A stretch of DNA of 64,000 nt from CAVUPF01 sp963743285 (GCA_963743285.1 CAVUPF010000002.1:1-64000), one strand, 5' to 3'. Shown: positions 1 through 9,526, numbered from the stretch's first letter. Notes: generated by a model from the sequence alone, not told the origin. Numbers and translations are program-made.

Positions 1-96
1 CTTCACGTTTACGATTCCGCCCATCCTGATGCGGATTCCGTGGGCGTCCTCCTACCGACCACACCTTAAGCGCGGCGGGGCCACACCCGCGGGCGC

Positions 97-465
97 TCAG
101 CGGCGATGCCGGTCGCCACGCCGCTCGGCGCTCGCCCAGCCCTCGGCCCGCTCGGCGAGATCGAGCGAGAGCGCCTCGAGTTCGCCGACGAGCTCGCGCA
201 GATGGCGCCGGTTCTCGAACCAGGGCCGGTAGCGCTCCAGCTGCTCGGCGCTGAGGCGGCGGGTGACGGTCTTGCCCTTCACCTTGCGTGTCCAGGTGAC
301 GTAGGGACCGTGCAGGCGCGGCGGCTCGGCGTGGCAGGCGCAGCTCGGCTTGCCGCAGCGGTTCATTGCGACGTTGATCGTCCCGGGCAGGCAGAAGCCG
401 ACCTCGGCGAGCTCGGCGGCGAGCTCGCGCAGGCGGGTCTCGGAAGGTTCAGGGCTCTGCTGCAC
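97..465 (-). CDS. DUF6788 family protein
   Basis: A 122-residue protein with the DUF6788 pattern: a helical N-terminus, then a short motif with CGKPSCAC near residues 37-44, followed by HGPYVTWTRKVKGKT and a helical, charged C-terminus. This family of unknown function is commonly found beside transposase and recombinase genes. The Cys pattern suggests a small metal-binding or beta-rich DNA-associated domain, which is inference. It is divergent from the integrase-like gene, with a palindrome between them, so it may be an accessory factor or regulator of the mobile unit. Confidence 0.7.
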   Translation of the reverse strand: MQQSPEPSETRLRELAAELAEVGFCLPGTINVAMNRCGKPSCACHAEPPRLHGPYVTWTRKVKGKTVTRRLSAEQLERYRPWFENRRHLRELVGELEALSLDLAERAEGWASAERRGDRHRR

Positions 466-501
466 GCGTCTCGGGCCTCGGGGGGATGCTACGTCGGTCT
501 G

Positions 502-525
502 TCCGGAAGTAGCACTACTGTCGGA
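502..525. promoter_or_regulatory. Imperfect palindrome between divergent mobile-unit genes
   Basis: Outer arms TCCG/CGGA and inner arms AGTAG/CTACT are separated by a 2-base mismatch on each side and a 2-base centre, so 9 of 11 pairs match. It sits between the DUF6788 gene and the integrase-like gene. It could be an operator, a divergent promoter element or a recombinase core site; the sequence alone does not decide. Confidence 0.4.
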
Positions 526-608
526 TATCGCGATGGGTCTGGGAGCAAGCGATCACGCCCAGCGGGGCGCTCCGGCGGCGGCGATCCGCCGCTGGCGCCC
601 GCGAGGCC

Positions 609-1473
609 TTGGCTCGCGCGGGCAGGCGTTCTGCCGGGAGGCGGTCGGCGCGGCGGCGCCCGAGAGCGCGCGCGCGGGCCAGGGCGCTGCTCCACGCCGC
701 CTCGCGGCTCGCCCGCTTCGGTGAGTCGGTGGGCCTTGCGCCGGCGCCCGAGACGCTCTTGACCGAAGCGACGATCGAGCGCTTCGTCCTCACCGGTTGC
801 GACCCGCTCTCCCCGGCGAGCATGCGCACGCTGCGGAGCAACCTGCGCGCGCTGGCCCGCGCGCTGGCCGCGCATCCGCGACCCGCGCCGACGCCGCTGC
901 CCCGCGAGCGCGCCAAGCCCCCCTACTCGCGGGCCGAGATCGCCGCCTACCTGCGCCTGGCTGGGGCGCAGAGCACCGAGGCACGGCGGATGCGCGCCAC
1001 GGCGCTGATCTGCCTGGGGGCGGGAGCGGGGCTGGTCGGGGCCGAGCTGCGCCACCTCAGGAGGGGCTGAGGTGATCGAGCGCTCGGGTGGGCTGGTGGT
1101 GGCGGTCTCGGGGCCTCGGGCGCGGGCGGTGCCGGTGCTCGAGCGCTTTCAGCGCCCGCTTAAAGCCGCGGCCGCCTTCGCCGGCTCGGGCTACCTGGTC
1201 GGGGGCGAGAGCCCCGAGCGCCGCAACCTCACCGACGCGCTCTGCGCGGCGCTCTCGGCCGACGCCGCCCTGCCGCGCCTTGAGGCCGGGAGGCTGCGCT
1301 GCACCTGGCTTTGCGAGTGCGCCGAGCTGATCGGGCTTAAGGCCTTCATGGGGGCGGCCGGGGTGCGCTGCTCCCAGCGGCTCGGCGATCTGGTGGCGGA
1401 GCTATCTGAGGTCTCAGAGGCCGAGGCGGTGGCGCTGCTCGGAGGAGCCGGTGGAGGCCAGGGCCCGGCTTGA
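609..1473 (+). CDS. Tyrosine-recombinase-like protein, interrupted by a frameshift
   Basis: Two reading segments (609-1070 and 1072-1473) join into one protein of about 285 residues if one extra base in the AGGAGGGG run near 1060 is removed. The N-terminal half resembles a SAM-like core-binding domain (about residues 30-95). The second half begins like a recombinase catalytic domain (LICLGAGAGLVGAELRHLR, then a region with GPRARAVPV). The C-terminal part has TWLCECAELIGLKAFMGAAG where integrases carry the HxxR box, and no clear catalytic Tyr follows. It may be a catalytically dead relative or accessory protein. The start (TTG at 609) is uncertain. It overlaps the transposase start by about 23 bases. 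Confidence 0.55.
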
Positions 1474-2922
1474 GCGGCTGGAGCGGATCATCGACGCCGC
1501 GGGCGTCGCGGCGCGCATCGAGGCCCTGCTGCCGGTCGGGGTGCGCCGCCGCCAGCTCTCGGCGCGCACCCTGCTGGTGGGCATGGTGCTCCTCGCCTGC
1601 GAGGGCCGCCCGGCCCACCTCTCTCGGGTGCACGAGGCGCTCCTGGCGCTGCCCGAGCCAGAGCGGCGCAGGCTGGGAGTGGTGGCCGAGTGGCGCTCGG
1701 GCCTCCACGAGCTCACCTACCGCCAGGTCGAGCGCACCTTCTCCCTGGTGGCCGGGGCGCTCGCCAAAGACGAGCCCGACGGCAGCCCCTCCGAGGCGCT
1801 GGGGGAGGTCTGCGGGGCTCCCCAGACGAGCTCCTACGCGGTCGATTGGACCGACACCGAGAGCTTCTCGCGGCCGCCGCCGAAGAAGGGGGGCAGCTGC
1901 GCCGACCCCGAGGCCGCCTGGGGGCACCGGCGCGGCAACTCCCCCGGCGAGGCAGACGAGGCCTTCTTCGGCTACTACCTGCAGGTGGTGACCATGGTCG
2001 GCGAGGAGGGCGGCCCCAAGGTTCCCGAGCTGGTGCGCCGCATCCTCCTCGCCAGCTGCGGGGTCGACCCGCCACCGGCGCTGGTGGCGGTGATCGAGCG
2101 GCTGGCCGCCGCCGGGATCGAGGTCGGCGACCTCCTCGCCGACTCGGGCTATGCCTACCGGGTGCCTGAGACCTGGGCGCTGCCCTTGCGGGCGCTGGGA
2201 GTCGACCTGATCCAGGATCTGCACCCCAACGACCGCGGACGCCAGGGCACCCACCTGGGCGCGATCCGCGCCAACGGCAACCTCTACTGCCCGGCGACGC
2301 CGGCGGCTCTCTTGGAGCTGGGGCCGCTCGGGCGCTCAGCGAGCGAGGAGGAGGTAGCCGCCCACGACCAAAAGGCCGCCGAGCTTGCCCGCCACAAGCT
2401 CGGCCCAATTGCCGGCTATGACGCAGACGGCTACCGCCGCGTCGCCTGCCCCGCCGCGGCGGGCAAGCTGCGCTGCCCGCTGCGGGCGGCCTCGATGCAG
2501 CTGCCCCACGCCCGCCCCGAGGTGCTCCGCCCGCCGAGCACCCGCCCACCTGCTGTGAGCAGAGAACGATCACGGTGCCGGCCTCGGTCAACGCCAAGAC
2601 CGCGCAAAAGCACGACTACCCCTCGCCCCAGCACCGCCGCTCCTACGCGCGGCGCTCGGCCGCCGAGCGCGCCTACGCGACGGTCAAGGACCCCGCCTCA
2701 AACGACCTCTCGCGGGGATGGTGTCGGCTGATGGGCCTCGCCCCGATCGCCCTCTTTGCCGCCAGCGTCTTCATCGCCCGCAACCTGCGCGTCGCCGACG
2801 CCTTCGCCGCGCGGGCGGCAGAGCAGGAGCGGCGGGCCGCCAACGGGCTGCCGCCGAAGCAGCGCCGGCGCCGCCGGCGGTCCACCGAGGACCTGATCGA
2901 GACGGCGAAGGCACCGCCCTGA
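1451..2922 (+). CDS. DDE-type transposase, frameshifted near 2525
   Basis: Segments 1451 to about 2525 and about 2525-2922 are in different frames and join into a protein of about 490 residues with the loss of one base. Visible acidic motifs are YAVDWTDTESF (about residue 130) and LLADSGYAY (about 235), consistent with the first two Asp of a DDE transposase. A third segment has TCCEQRTITVPAS and AERAYATVKDP, with a candidate Glu, followed by a hydrophobic and basic tail. Either the copy is inactive, the sequence has an indel, or the shift is a programmed -1 event as in some insertion sequences; no slippery heptamer was recognised. The exact transposase family was not determined. Confidence 0.65.
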
Positions 2923-3136
2923 GAGGGCTCGGCGCCGCCATCGCCAGCCCGAGCAGCGTCTCCCGCCGGCCAGAAGGACTCTCGCTGCGCCCGATCCCAC
3001 CTGCAGCGCTCAGATTGCAGAGCCTGAGCCCGCTTTGCCCTCCGGTGAGGCCCTCACCGATGACCGGGGCGGTTGCCACACTGACGTCTGGCCCAAACGT
3101 GAACGTGGGAGGCGTTCAAAAGTGAACACCTCGACA

Positions 3137-3210
<74 letters not shown>

Positions 3211-3279
3211 GAGCCCGGCTGGGCCTTGGAAAGACAGCCGGATCGCCAAAGCTAGCGCATCCGGCCTACTCTGCCGGGG

Positions 3280-4128
3280 ATGAGACTGGTGACCTACAAG
3301 TCAGGGGCCGGGCGAGCGCGCCGGCGTACTCGTCGACGACACGGTACTCGACGCCTGGGGAGTACTGAAGGAGCCTGGGCGGGGCAGCCTACGGGAGCTG
3401 ATCGCCGCGGGACGCCTCGAGGATCTGGCGGAGGCGCTGGAGGCCGGGGCGCCGGTGAGCCGCTTCGGCGAGGTCGAGTTGCTGCCTCCGATCCCTGATC
3501 CCGAGAAGATCGTCTGCATCGGCCTCAACTACCGCAGCCACGCTGCCGAGGCGGGGATCGAGTCGCCGCAGAGCCCGGCGATCTTCGCCAAGTTCCGCAA
3601 CGCGCTGGCCGCGCCCGGCGCGACCGTGCGGCTTCCCGCCGCCAGCCGCAAGGTCGACTACGAGGCCGAGGTCGCATTCGTGGTCGGGCGACGCGCCAGC
3701 CGGGTCGGCGAGGCTGAGGCGCTCGACACATCGCCGGCTACACCCTCCTCAACGACCTCTCGGCCCGCGACCTGCAGTTCGCCACGCCGCAGTGGATGCC
3801 GGGCAAGGTCTTCGACGGCTCGGCGCCCTGCGGCCCGGCGCTGGTCACCCCCGAGGAGGCGGGCCCGCACGACGCGATCGAGATCGCGCTGCGGCTAAAC
3901 GGCGAGCAGATGCAGGCGCCAGCACCGCAGATCTGATCTTCAGCGTGCCGCGACTGCTCTCCCACCTCTCCGAGCTGATGACGCTTGAGCCCGGCGACAT
4001 CGTCTCCACCGGCACCCCGCCGGGGGTCGGAGGGGCGCGCGAACCGCGAGTCTGGCTGGGCGGCGGTGATCAGATCGTAGATCGACTCCCCCACGCTCGG
4101 CACGCTGGTGACCCCGATCGCCGCCTGA
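3280..4128 (+). CDS. Fumarylacetoacetate hydrolase family protein, four frameshifts
   Basis: Joined across four single-base indels (about +1 at 3305, -1 at 3726, -1 at 3916, +1 at 4079), the sequence is a complete FAA-hydrolase family enzyme of about 280 residues. Family marks are IVCIGLNYRSHAAEAG, the metal-binding part KVDYEAEVAFVVG, AGYTLLNDLSARDLQ, LIFSVPRLLSHLSELMTL and PGDIVSTGTPPGVG. Such enzymes hydrolyse or decarboxylate acylpyruvates in aromatic catabolism; the substrate here is unknown. No stop codon breaks the joined frame, which argues for sequencing or assembly indels rather than decay. It diverges from tRNA-Asp and converges on the next gene. Confidence 0.8.
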
Positions 4129-4137
4129 CTGTCCCGC

Positions 4138-5397
4138 TCAGGGGCGCGGCCAGGGAGGAATTTCGTAGGCCTTGGCCGGCAGCGATGCCGAGCGCGGCCG
4201 GCTCGGCGCGCTCGCGCGGCTGATGCGTCGCGCCGCCGGGCTGAGGCGCGCTCGGCGCCCGAGCCGACCACGTGCATCGGCGCCGGGCTGAAGTCGAGCA
4301 GCGCGTTCCAGGTCGAGGTGCCGATCACGCCGTCGGCCGGCCAGCCCGTGCGCGCCCTGGAAGGCGCGCACCGCCGCATAGGTGCGGTTGCCGAAGATCC
4401 CGGTGACCGCCAGCCTCGACTGTCCGGCGGAGAGGAGGTGCTCCTGCGCCCAGACGACCAGGTCGCCGCGACTGCCGAGCCTCAGGACGGGTTGGGCGAC
4501 GACGGGTCGGTAGCCGGGCACCGGGCCGGCCGGGGCGGTGCCCAGGGCGCCCCAGGTGCGGGGGTCGGTTTCCTGCCAGTCCCACCAGCTCGGTTGCCCG
4601 CCGTAGCTCGCCGCGAAGCTGCGGAAGCGCATGATCGCCCCCCGTCCGGGGCTTTCGTAGGTCTGTCCGAGCGGGTAGATCGGGTGGCCCCAGAGGCGGT
4701 TGAAGAGGTAGGTGTGCTGGTAGACGGCGCGGACCGAGGTGCCGATCGCCTTCCAGTACATCTGAGGCTGGTTGTAGGTGGCGCCGCCGGGCCCGAAGAA
4801 GACCGAGTACGGGAAGGCGGGGTGGTAGTCGACATAGGGAAAGCCGGCGAGGGAGAGCGGGAAGGAGGAGCCGATCCGCGCTCGCAGCGCCCGGAGGTAG
4901 GTTTCCGCCGCCGCGTAGCGGCCTTCGTAGGTGCCCTCGGCGTCGATCACCAGGCAGTTGGCGCCCTTGGCGACGGCGGCGGCGCCGACCTTGGCTTCGG
5001 CGAGCGGGCGGCTGCCGTAGACGAACTGCCAGGCGCAGACGTCGAGCCCGCCCTGCTGCAGCGCGCCGAGCAGTCCGGTCGAGAACTGGCCCCAGACGCT
5101 CGTGCCGTCGCCCGCCTTGATGTAGAGGGTGCCGATCCCGTCGCGCTTGGCGCGGGCGAGGATCCGCGCGGTGCTCCCAGCTTCGGAGCGTTCCACGTAC
5201 CAGATCCACATGCCTTGGCGGTCAAACGGCGTCGGGCCCTGAGCCTGCCCCGAGCCGGGCTGCGGCGCCCCTCCGGTGGCACCGCCGGCGCTGGCCGGCA
5301 GCTGAACGAGCATCGCCACGGCGAAGAGGATCGCCAGGAGCGCCAGGCTGTGGCCTGGCGCCGAAGTGCTTCTGGCCCTCACGTCTGCTTGCAACAC
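4138..5397 (-). CDS. Secreted peptidoglycan-binding protein
   Basis: About 420 residues. A basic N-terminus and hydrophobic helix (about residues 16-38) form a signal peptide, followed by a Gly/Pro-rich linker. The central domain (about 60-285, starting QGMWIWYVERSEAG) looks like a TIM-barrel or GH25-like domain with VIDAEGTYEGRYA. It is followed by a PG_binding_1 domain beginning QPVLRLGSRGDLVVWAQEHL. That repeat is broken near 4340: the true continuation ADGVIGTSTWNALLDFSP lies in another frame, and a second shift would restore the stop at 4138. It probably acts on or anchors to the cell wall outside the membrane. It converges on the FAA-hydrolase gene with about 9 bases between the stops. 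Confidence 0.7.
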   Translation of the reverse strand: MLQADVRARSTSAPGHSLALLAILFAVAMLVQLPASAGGATGGAPQPGSGQAQGPTPFDRQGMWIWYVERSEAGSTARILARAKRDGIGTLYIKAGDGTSVWGQFSTGLLGALQQGGLDVCAWQFVYGSRPLAEAKVGAAAVAKGANCLVIDAEGTYEGRYAAAETYLRALRARIGSSFPLSLAGFPYVDYHPAFPYSVFFGPGGATYNQPQMYWKAIGTSVRAVYQHTYLFNRLWGHPIYPLGQTYESPGRGAIMRFRSFAASYGGQPSWWDWQETDPRTWGALGTAPAGPVPGYRPVVAQPVLRLGSRGDLVVWAQEHLLSAGQSRLAVTGIFGNRTYAAVRAFQGAHGLAGRRRDRHLDLERAARLQPGADARGRLGRRARLSPAARRISRASAPSRPRSASLPAKAYEIPPWPRP

Positions 5398-5766
5398 GGT
5401 AATTGGGGGTCCGCTGCGGTGGGCGAAGCCTGTTTTTTGCCCACCCGGGCTCCGGAGCCGGATCCTCTCATCCGACCTGGGTTCAGTATGGACAAGCTCC
5501 GCTCAGCGGTCGACCCCGAACCGACCAGGGCCCGATCTCGCAAGATCCTGTGCATCGCCTGGCTCGCTTCGGCGGCGCCGGCCGGGACTGCTGAGGCGGG
5601 CGCAGCAGGCCTCGCCGGACACGTGAGTTGGGCCCGAGCCTGCTGGGAGCAAGGCGTCTCTCTGGCTAACCAGGAGGGCCTGGCCTTCTCGGTGCGAACC
5701 TCGACGCGGCCCCCTGGCCCAGCTCGACCGCCTGCCAGGGTTGCGCCGGGCTAGCGGTCACCCCAC
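5398..5766. other. Intergenic region, no gene recognised
   Basis: This 369-base stretch lies between two divergent genes and should hold their promoters. Short open frames here show no family resemblance. I see no RNA gene or clear repeat. Confidence 0.4.
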
Positions 5767-6585
5767 GTGCTTGGCGCTGCGTCGAACCTGCGCGCAGCGG
5801 CGACCATCGCCACCGGCGATACTCCGACTGAGGTGATCGTCGAGAGGACTGAGAACCCGCAGTGGCTGTCGAACGCCTACCTCGTCGCCGACCCCGCGAG
5901 CGCCACGGGCGTCCTGATTGACGGCAACGACGAGCTGGGTCCGCTGCTGGAGCGCGCCGAGCGCGAGGGGATTGAGATCACCCACGTCCTGCTCACCCAT
6001 GCCCACCCCGACCATGTCGCCGGGCTGGCGGAGGCGCGCGAGCGGCTCGGCAACCCGCCGCTGGTGGCACACGCGGCCGCGGCGGCGGAGATCGAGGAGG
6101 AGGTCGCGCTGAAGATTGCCGACCGCGAGAGGCTGGGCGCCGGCGGCCTGGAGGTCGAGGCGATCTTCACCCCCGGCCACGCGTCCGGTCACCTCGCCTA
6201 CCTGATCGACGGGGCCGACGTCTTCACCGCCGACGTCCTCTTCAAGGGAACGGTCGGCGGGACGATGGCGCCGGGGGCGAGCGGCTTCGCCGACCTGCGG
6301 TCCAGCGTCATGGAGCGGCTGATGACGCTGCCGCCCGAGACCCGCGTCCATCCCGGCCACCGCGAGCCGACCACGATCGGCGCCGAGTGGGAGGGCAATC
6401 CGTTCGTGCGGGTCTGGCGCGGCTTGGAGGAGCCCGGTGAGGAGCGCTGCACGGTCTGGGGACGCGAGGCGACGCTGAGGCTCTGGGCCCCGGACTACGA
6501 CGGCGGACACAAGGCCTGGATCGTCTTCGCCGACAACGGCGAGGAGGCGATCGTCGGCGGCTCTCAGGTGCAGCAGGCGCCGTAG
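5767..6585 (+). CDS. MBL-fold hydrolase, glyoxalase II-like
   Basis: A metallo-beta-lactamase fold protein of up to 272 residues. The metal motif THAHPDH is at about residues 77-83, the next His is in FTPGHASGHLAYL, the bridging Asp in VFTADVLFKGTVGG, and a late His in RVHPGHREPTTIG. This pattern fits the hydroxyacylglutathione-hydrolase-like branch of thioester hydrolases. Homology appears to begin at VIVERTENPQW, so the true start may be the GTG at 5833 rather than 5767. No linked gene indicates its substrate. Confidence 0.8.
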   Translation: MLGAASNLRAAATIATGDTPTEVIVERTENPQWLSNAYLVADPASATGVLIDGNDELGPLLERAEREGIEITHVLLTHAHPDHVAGLAEARERLGNPPLVAHAAAAAEIEEEVALKIADRERLGAGGLEVEAIFTPGHASGHLAYLIDGADVFTADVLFKGTVGGTMAPGASGFADLRSSVMERLMTLPPETRVHPGHREPTTIGAEWEGNPFVRVWRGLEEPGEERCTVWGREATLRLWAPDYDGGHKAWIVFADNGEEAIVGGSQVQQAP

Positions 6586-6708
6586 CGGCGCGCCGGCAGC
6601 GCGAGCTTTAGCGCAGAGCCGGCTTCTGGACAAATATGCGATTGGCGCTGGGTGGCTTTAGTCCCACAATGGGCTCATTACTTTTGACTAGGCACTAGGT
6701 AGGGGCCA

Positions 6709-8262
6709 ATGCACCTGATCCAGGCGTTCCAGGCGTCCGAAGTACAGAACTTCTTCTTCAACTGGTACCCGGTCTTCGGGGTCGTCTTCATGGCCGGGCT
6801 GCTGTTCGTCTTCCTGCGGCTGATGCGCAGCACGATGGGGACGACCAAGCCCGAGACGGTGAAGTCGAGCAAGACCAAGCCGGTGCTGTGGGAGGAGGTG
6901 CAGGGAGTCGATGCCGCCAAGGACGAGCTGATGGACGTCGCCGAGTGGCTGCGCGACCCCGACCGCTTTGCAGCGCTTGGCGCGCAACCGCCGCGTGGGG
7001 TGCTGCTCTTCGGCCCGCCGGGGACCGGCAAGACGATGCTGGCGCGGGCGGTCGCCGCGCAGGCCGGGGTCGACTTCTTCTCCGCCTCGGGCTCGAGCTT
7101 CGTCGAGATGTTCGTCGGCCGCGGCGCCGCCCGCATCCGCCGCCTCTTCAAGGAGGCGCGCAAGTCCGGGCGGGCAGTGATCTTCATCGACGAGCTCGAC
7201 GCGGTCGGCGGTGCCCGCGGCGGTGGGGGCGACGGCGGCACGAGCGAGCGCGAGCAGGCACTAAACCAGCTTCTGGTCGAGCTCGACGGCTTCGAGCGCG
7301 ACCCGGGTACGGTGATCGTGATCGCCGCCTCCAATCACGTCGACAAGCTCGACCACGCGCTGTTGCGGCCGGGGCGCTTCGACCGTCAGGTGCTGGTCGC
7401 GCCACCCGACCGTGACGGGCGCGAGGCGATCCTGCGCGCCCATGCCACGGGCAAGCCGCTCGGCTCAGACCTCGACCTCACCGACGTGGCGCGAAAGACG
7501 ACCGGGATGACCGGCGCCCAGCTCGCCAACGCGCTCAACGAGGCCGCGATCATCGCCGGGCGGGCCGAGCGCGAGGCGATCTCCCGCGATGACCTCGACG
7601 AGGCGCTGCTGCGCCAGGCGGTCGGCTCCCAGCAGGCGCGACGACTGGGAGCCAAGGAGCGGCGGATCGTCGCTTACCACGAGGCCGGGCACGCGCTCAG
7701 CCGGCGGCTGCTGGGGTTGGACCCGCCGGAGATCCTCAGCATCGTGCCGCGCGGGCCGGCGCTCGGCTTCGTCGCCCACTCCCCGCAGGAGGACAGCTAC
7801 CTAAAGTCGCGCGAGGAACTGCTCGACGAGATCGTCACCCTGCTCGGCGGACGCGCCGCCGAGGAGCAGGTCTTCGGCGAGTCCTACTCTGGGGCGGCCG
7901 ACGACCTGGCGCGGGTGCATGCGGTCTGCAAGCAGATGGCCACCGAGTTCGGGATGGGGGTGGCGCACGACGCCGACGGCCCGGCGCCGATCGCCCTGCC
8001 AACCGGCAACTACGCGCTCTCCGACGAGACCCGGCGCGAAGTCGACCTTGCCGCGATGTCGCTGGCGCGCGAAGCCCACCGACGGGCTCGCGCCCTGCTC
8101 GCCGCCAACCGCGAGTGCCTCGACGACCTCGCCGCCAACGCGCTGGAGCGCGAGACGCTTACCCGCGAGGACCTCGACGAGATCTTCGCAGCCCACGAGT
8201 TGCGTCGCCTCGCCCCCTCGCGCCGCCTCGGCCAGGCCCTGGTCGCCCTCACCTCCGAGTAG
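6709..8262 (+). CDS. ftsH: FtsH-like ATP-dependent zinc metalloprotease
   Basis: 517 residues, shorter than typical FtsH (about 610-650). Only one clear membrane helix (about residues 19-38) is seen, and the usual periplasmic domain with a second helix is missing. The AAA module has Walker A GPPGTGKT (102-109), Walker B VIFIDELD (157-164) and the second region of homology LRPGRFDRQ (about 219-227). The peptidase domain has zinc motif HEAGH (about 324-328) and a further candidate ligand in SGAADDLARV. It should degrade membrane or misfolded proteins at the inner face of the membrane. It is probably a paralogue of a full-length FtsH encoded elsewhere (inference). Confidence 0.92.
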   Translation: MHLIQAFQASEVQNFFFNWYPVFGVVFMAGLLFVFLRLMRSTMGTTKPETVKSSKTKPVLWEEVQGVDAAKDELMDVAEWLRDPDRFAALGAQPPRGVLLFGPPGTGKTMLARAVAAQAGVDFFSASGSSFVEMFVGRGAARIRRLFKEARKSGRAVIFIDELDAVGGARGGGGDGGTSEREQALNQLLVELDGFERDPGTVIVIAASNHVDKLDHALLRPGRFDRQVLVAPPDRDGREAILRAHATGKPLGSDLDLTDVARKTTGMTGAQLANALNEAAIIAGRAEREAISRDDLDEALLRQAVGSQQARRLGAKERRIVAYHEAGHALSRRLLGLDPPEILSIVPRGPALGFVAHSPQEDSYLKSREELLDEIVTLLGGRAAEEQVFGESYSGAADDLARVHAVCKQMATEFGMGVAHDADGPAPIALPTGNYALSDETRREVDLAAMSLAREAHRRARALLAANRECLDDLAANALERETLTREDLDEIFAAHELRRLAPSRRLGQALVALTSE

Positions 8263-8276
8263 CATCGGCGTCGGCC

Positions 8277-9167
8277 ATGACCGACCCTGGCGAGGACTCC
8301 CACTACTTCCCTCCCGGTCGCTCGATGGCGCGCCGCATCCACGGCGAGCGATCGGTCGGGCTGCTCTACGGCCAGCGGGCACTCCTGATCGGGGCCCTGG
8401 AACCGCTCACCTACACCGCCACGATGCTGAGCACCCGCTCGGGCGAGCGCCCCTTCGAGCGCCTCGCCCGCACCGCGAAGGTCCAGGAGACGATCCTGCT
8501 CGGCACCCGCGAGGAGGCCGAGGCGGCGCTGGGTGCGGTGCGCCGCCTGCACGAGCAGGTCAGCGGCCGGCTTCCCGAGGCAGCCGGCCCCCACCCTGCG
8601 GGAACGCCCTATTCCGCCTTTGACCCGGAGCTGATGCTGTGGACGCTGGCGGTGATCGCCGACTCGGGGCGGGCGATGTATGAAGCTTTGGTGCGGGCAC
8701 TGAGCGAAGAGGAGCGAGAGGCCCTCTGGCAGGACTACCTGCGCTTCGGCGAGCTGTTCGGCTTGCCGCGCAGCGAGGCCCCTGCCAGCTATCGCGAGTT
8801 CGAGGCCTGGTGGGAGGGCAAGCTGGCCTCACCCGAGCTGCGGGCGACCGAGCACGCGCTGCAGACGGCGCCGCTGTTTGCCTTCAGCCAACCGGTACCG
8901 GCGGCGGCGCGCGCCAATCTGGCCGTCCAGAACCACATCATCAAGGGAACCCTGCCGCCGCGAGTGCGCGAGATCTTCGGCATCCGGTGGAGCGCCGCCC
9001 ACGAGGCGAGCTTCCGCTCCTTCGCCGCCGCCCACCGGCGCGCCCGCCACCTCTTCCCCCGCCAGATGCGCCGCGGCCGCAACGACATCTTCTTCGATGT
9101 GGTCAGCCGCAGTGAGCGGCGGCGGGGCGGCACCCCTACCCCCGAGCTAAGGCCCCGCGCCTCCTGA
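8277..9167 (+). CDS. DUF2236 / MpaB-family oxygenase-like protein
   Basis: 296 residues starting at the ATG 14 bases after ftsH. The sequence matches the DUF2236 family (MpaB and latex-clearing-protein related) with GLLYGQRALLIGALEPLTYT, an N-terminal region rich in Arg/His, and PYSAFDPELMLWTLAVIADSG. Family members are proposed haem-dependent oxygenases; the His in PFERLARTAK-type helices that would bind haem was not assigned here. A substrate cannot be named. It is probably cotranscribed with ftsH. Confidence 0.75.
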   Translation: MTDPGEDSHYFPPGRSMARRIHGERSVGLLYGQRALLIGALEPLTYTATMLSTRSGERPFERLARTAKVQETILLGTREEAEAALGAVRRLHEQVSGRLPEAAGPHPAGTPYSAFDPELMLWTLAVIADSGRAMYEALVRALSEEEREALWQDYLRFGELFGLPRSEAPASYREFEAWWEGKLASPELRATEHALQTAPLFAFSQPVPAAARANLAVQNHIIKGTLPPRVREIFGIRWSAAHEASFRSFAAAHRRARHLFPRQMRRGRNDIFFDVVSRSERRRGGTPTPELRPRAS

Positions 9168-9179
9168 ATCAGGTGCGCG
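9156..9179 (+). terminator. Hairpin overlapping the end of the MpaB-like gene
   Basis: CCTGA and TCAGG arms enclose a 3-base loop, extended by CGCG pairs with one mismatch and one bulge. No U-tract follows, so this is a weak terminator candidate. Confidence 0.3.
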
Positions 9180-9204
9180 GCGCCCGCTCCCGGACCGGCG
9201 CCAG

Positions 9205-9489
9205 GTGAGCAAGGCCCCGCCCGTCCGCTGGTGGTCGATGCGCCGGGCGCAGAATCGCAAGCCCGCCACTTACCGCTGCCCGTTCTGCGGCGAGCACCTG
9301 CCTGCGCTCAGCGAGCACATGCTGATCGCCCCCGAGGGCGACACCACGCGCCGCCGCCACGCCCACACCGCCTGCGTCCTCGCCGCGCGCAAGGCCGGCC
9401 GGCTGCCCACCCAGGACGAGTGGCGGCGCACCCAGCCCCGCCCGCCGTCGATCTGGCAACGGCTGCGGAGGAGGGTTGCGGGAGGCTGA
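9205..9489 (+). CDS. Small zinc-ribbon-like protein
   Basis: A 94-residue basic protein with a GTG start. It contains CPFCGEHLPALSEHML (about residues 25-40) and a later His/Cys segment, HAHTAC (about 53-58), which could together form one zinc site. Similar short CPFC/HxxC proteins are common in Actinobacteria and have no assigned function. It lies between the MpaB-like gene and a secreted peptidase-like gene; a shared role is not evident. Confidence 0.6.
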   Translation: MSKAPPVRWWSMRRAQNRKPATYRCPFCGEHLPALSEHMLIAPEGDTTRRRHAHTACVLAARKAGRLPTQDEWRRTQPRPPSIWQRLRRRVAGG

Positions 9490-9526
9490 CTGCTGGGCCG
9501 ACCGATGCCCGCTACCCTCGGAACCT

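Larger units (their letters stand above)
2..3103. mobile_element. Candidate transposon-like unit beside tRNA-Asp
   Basis: The unit holds a DUF6788 gene, an integrase-like gene and a DDE-type transposase gene. The 9-base word TTCACGTTT at 2-10 recurs as its reverse complement at 3095-3103, close to both ends, so these may be parts of terminal inverted repeats. The left end may be cut by the window edge. The right end lies about 35 bases from the 3' end of tRNA-Asp. The boundaries are inference; target-site duplications could not be established. Confidence 0.4.

Noticed and set aside
4318..5754. Long plus-strand frame opposite the secreted peptidoglycan-binding gene
   Set aside because: It is the complementary reading of a GC-rich gene, has no family pattern, and conflicts with the minus-strand signal peptide and binding domain.
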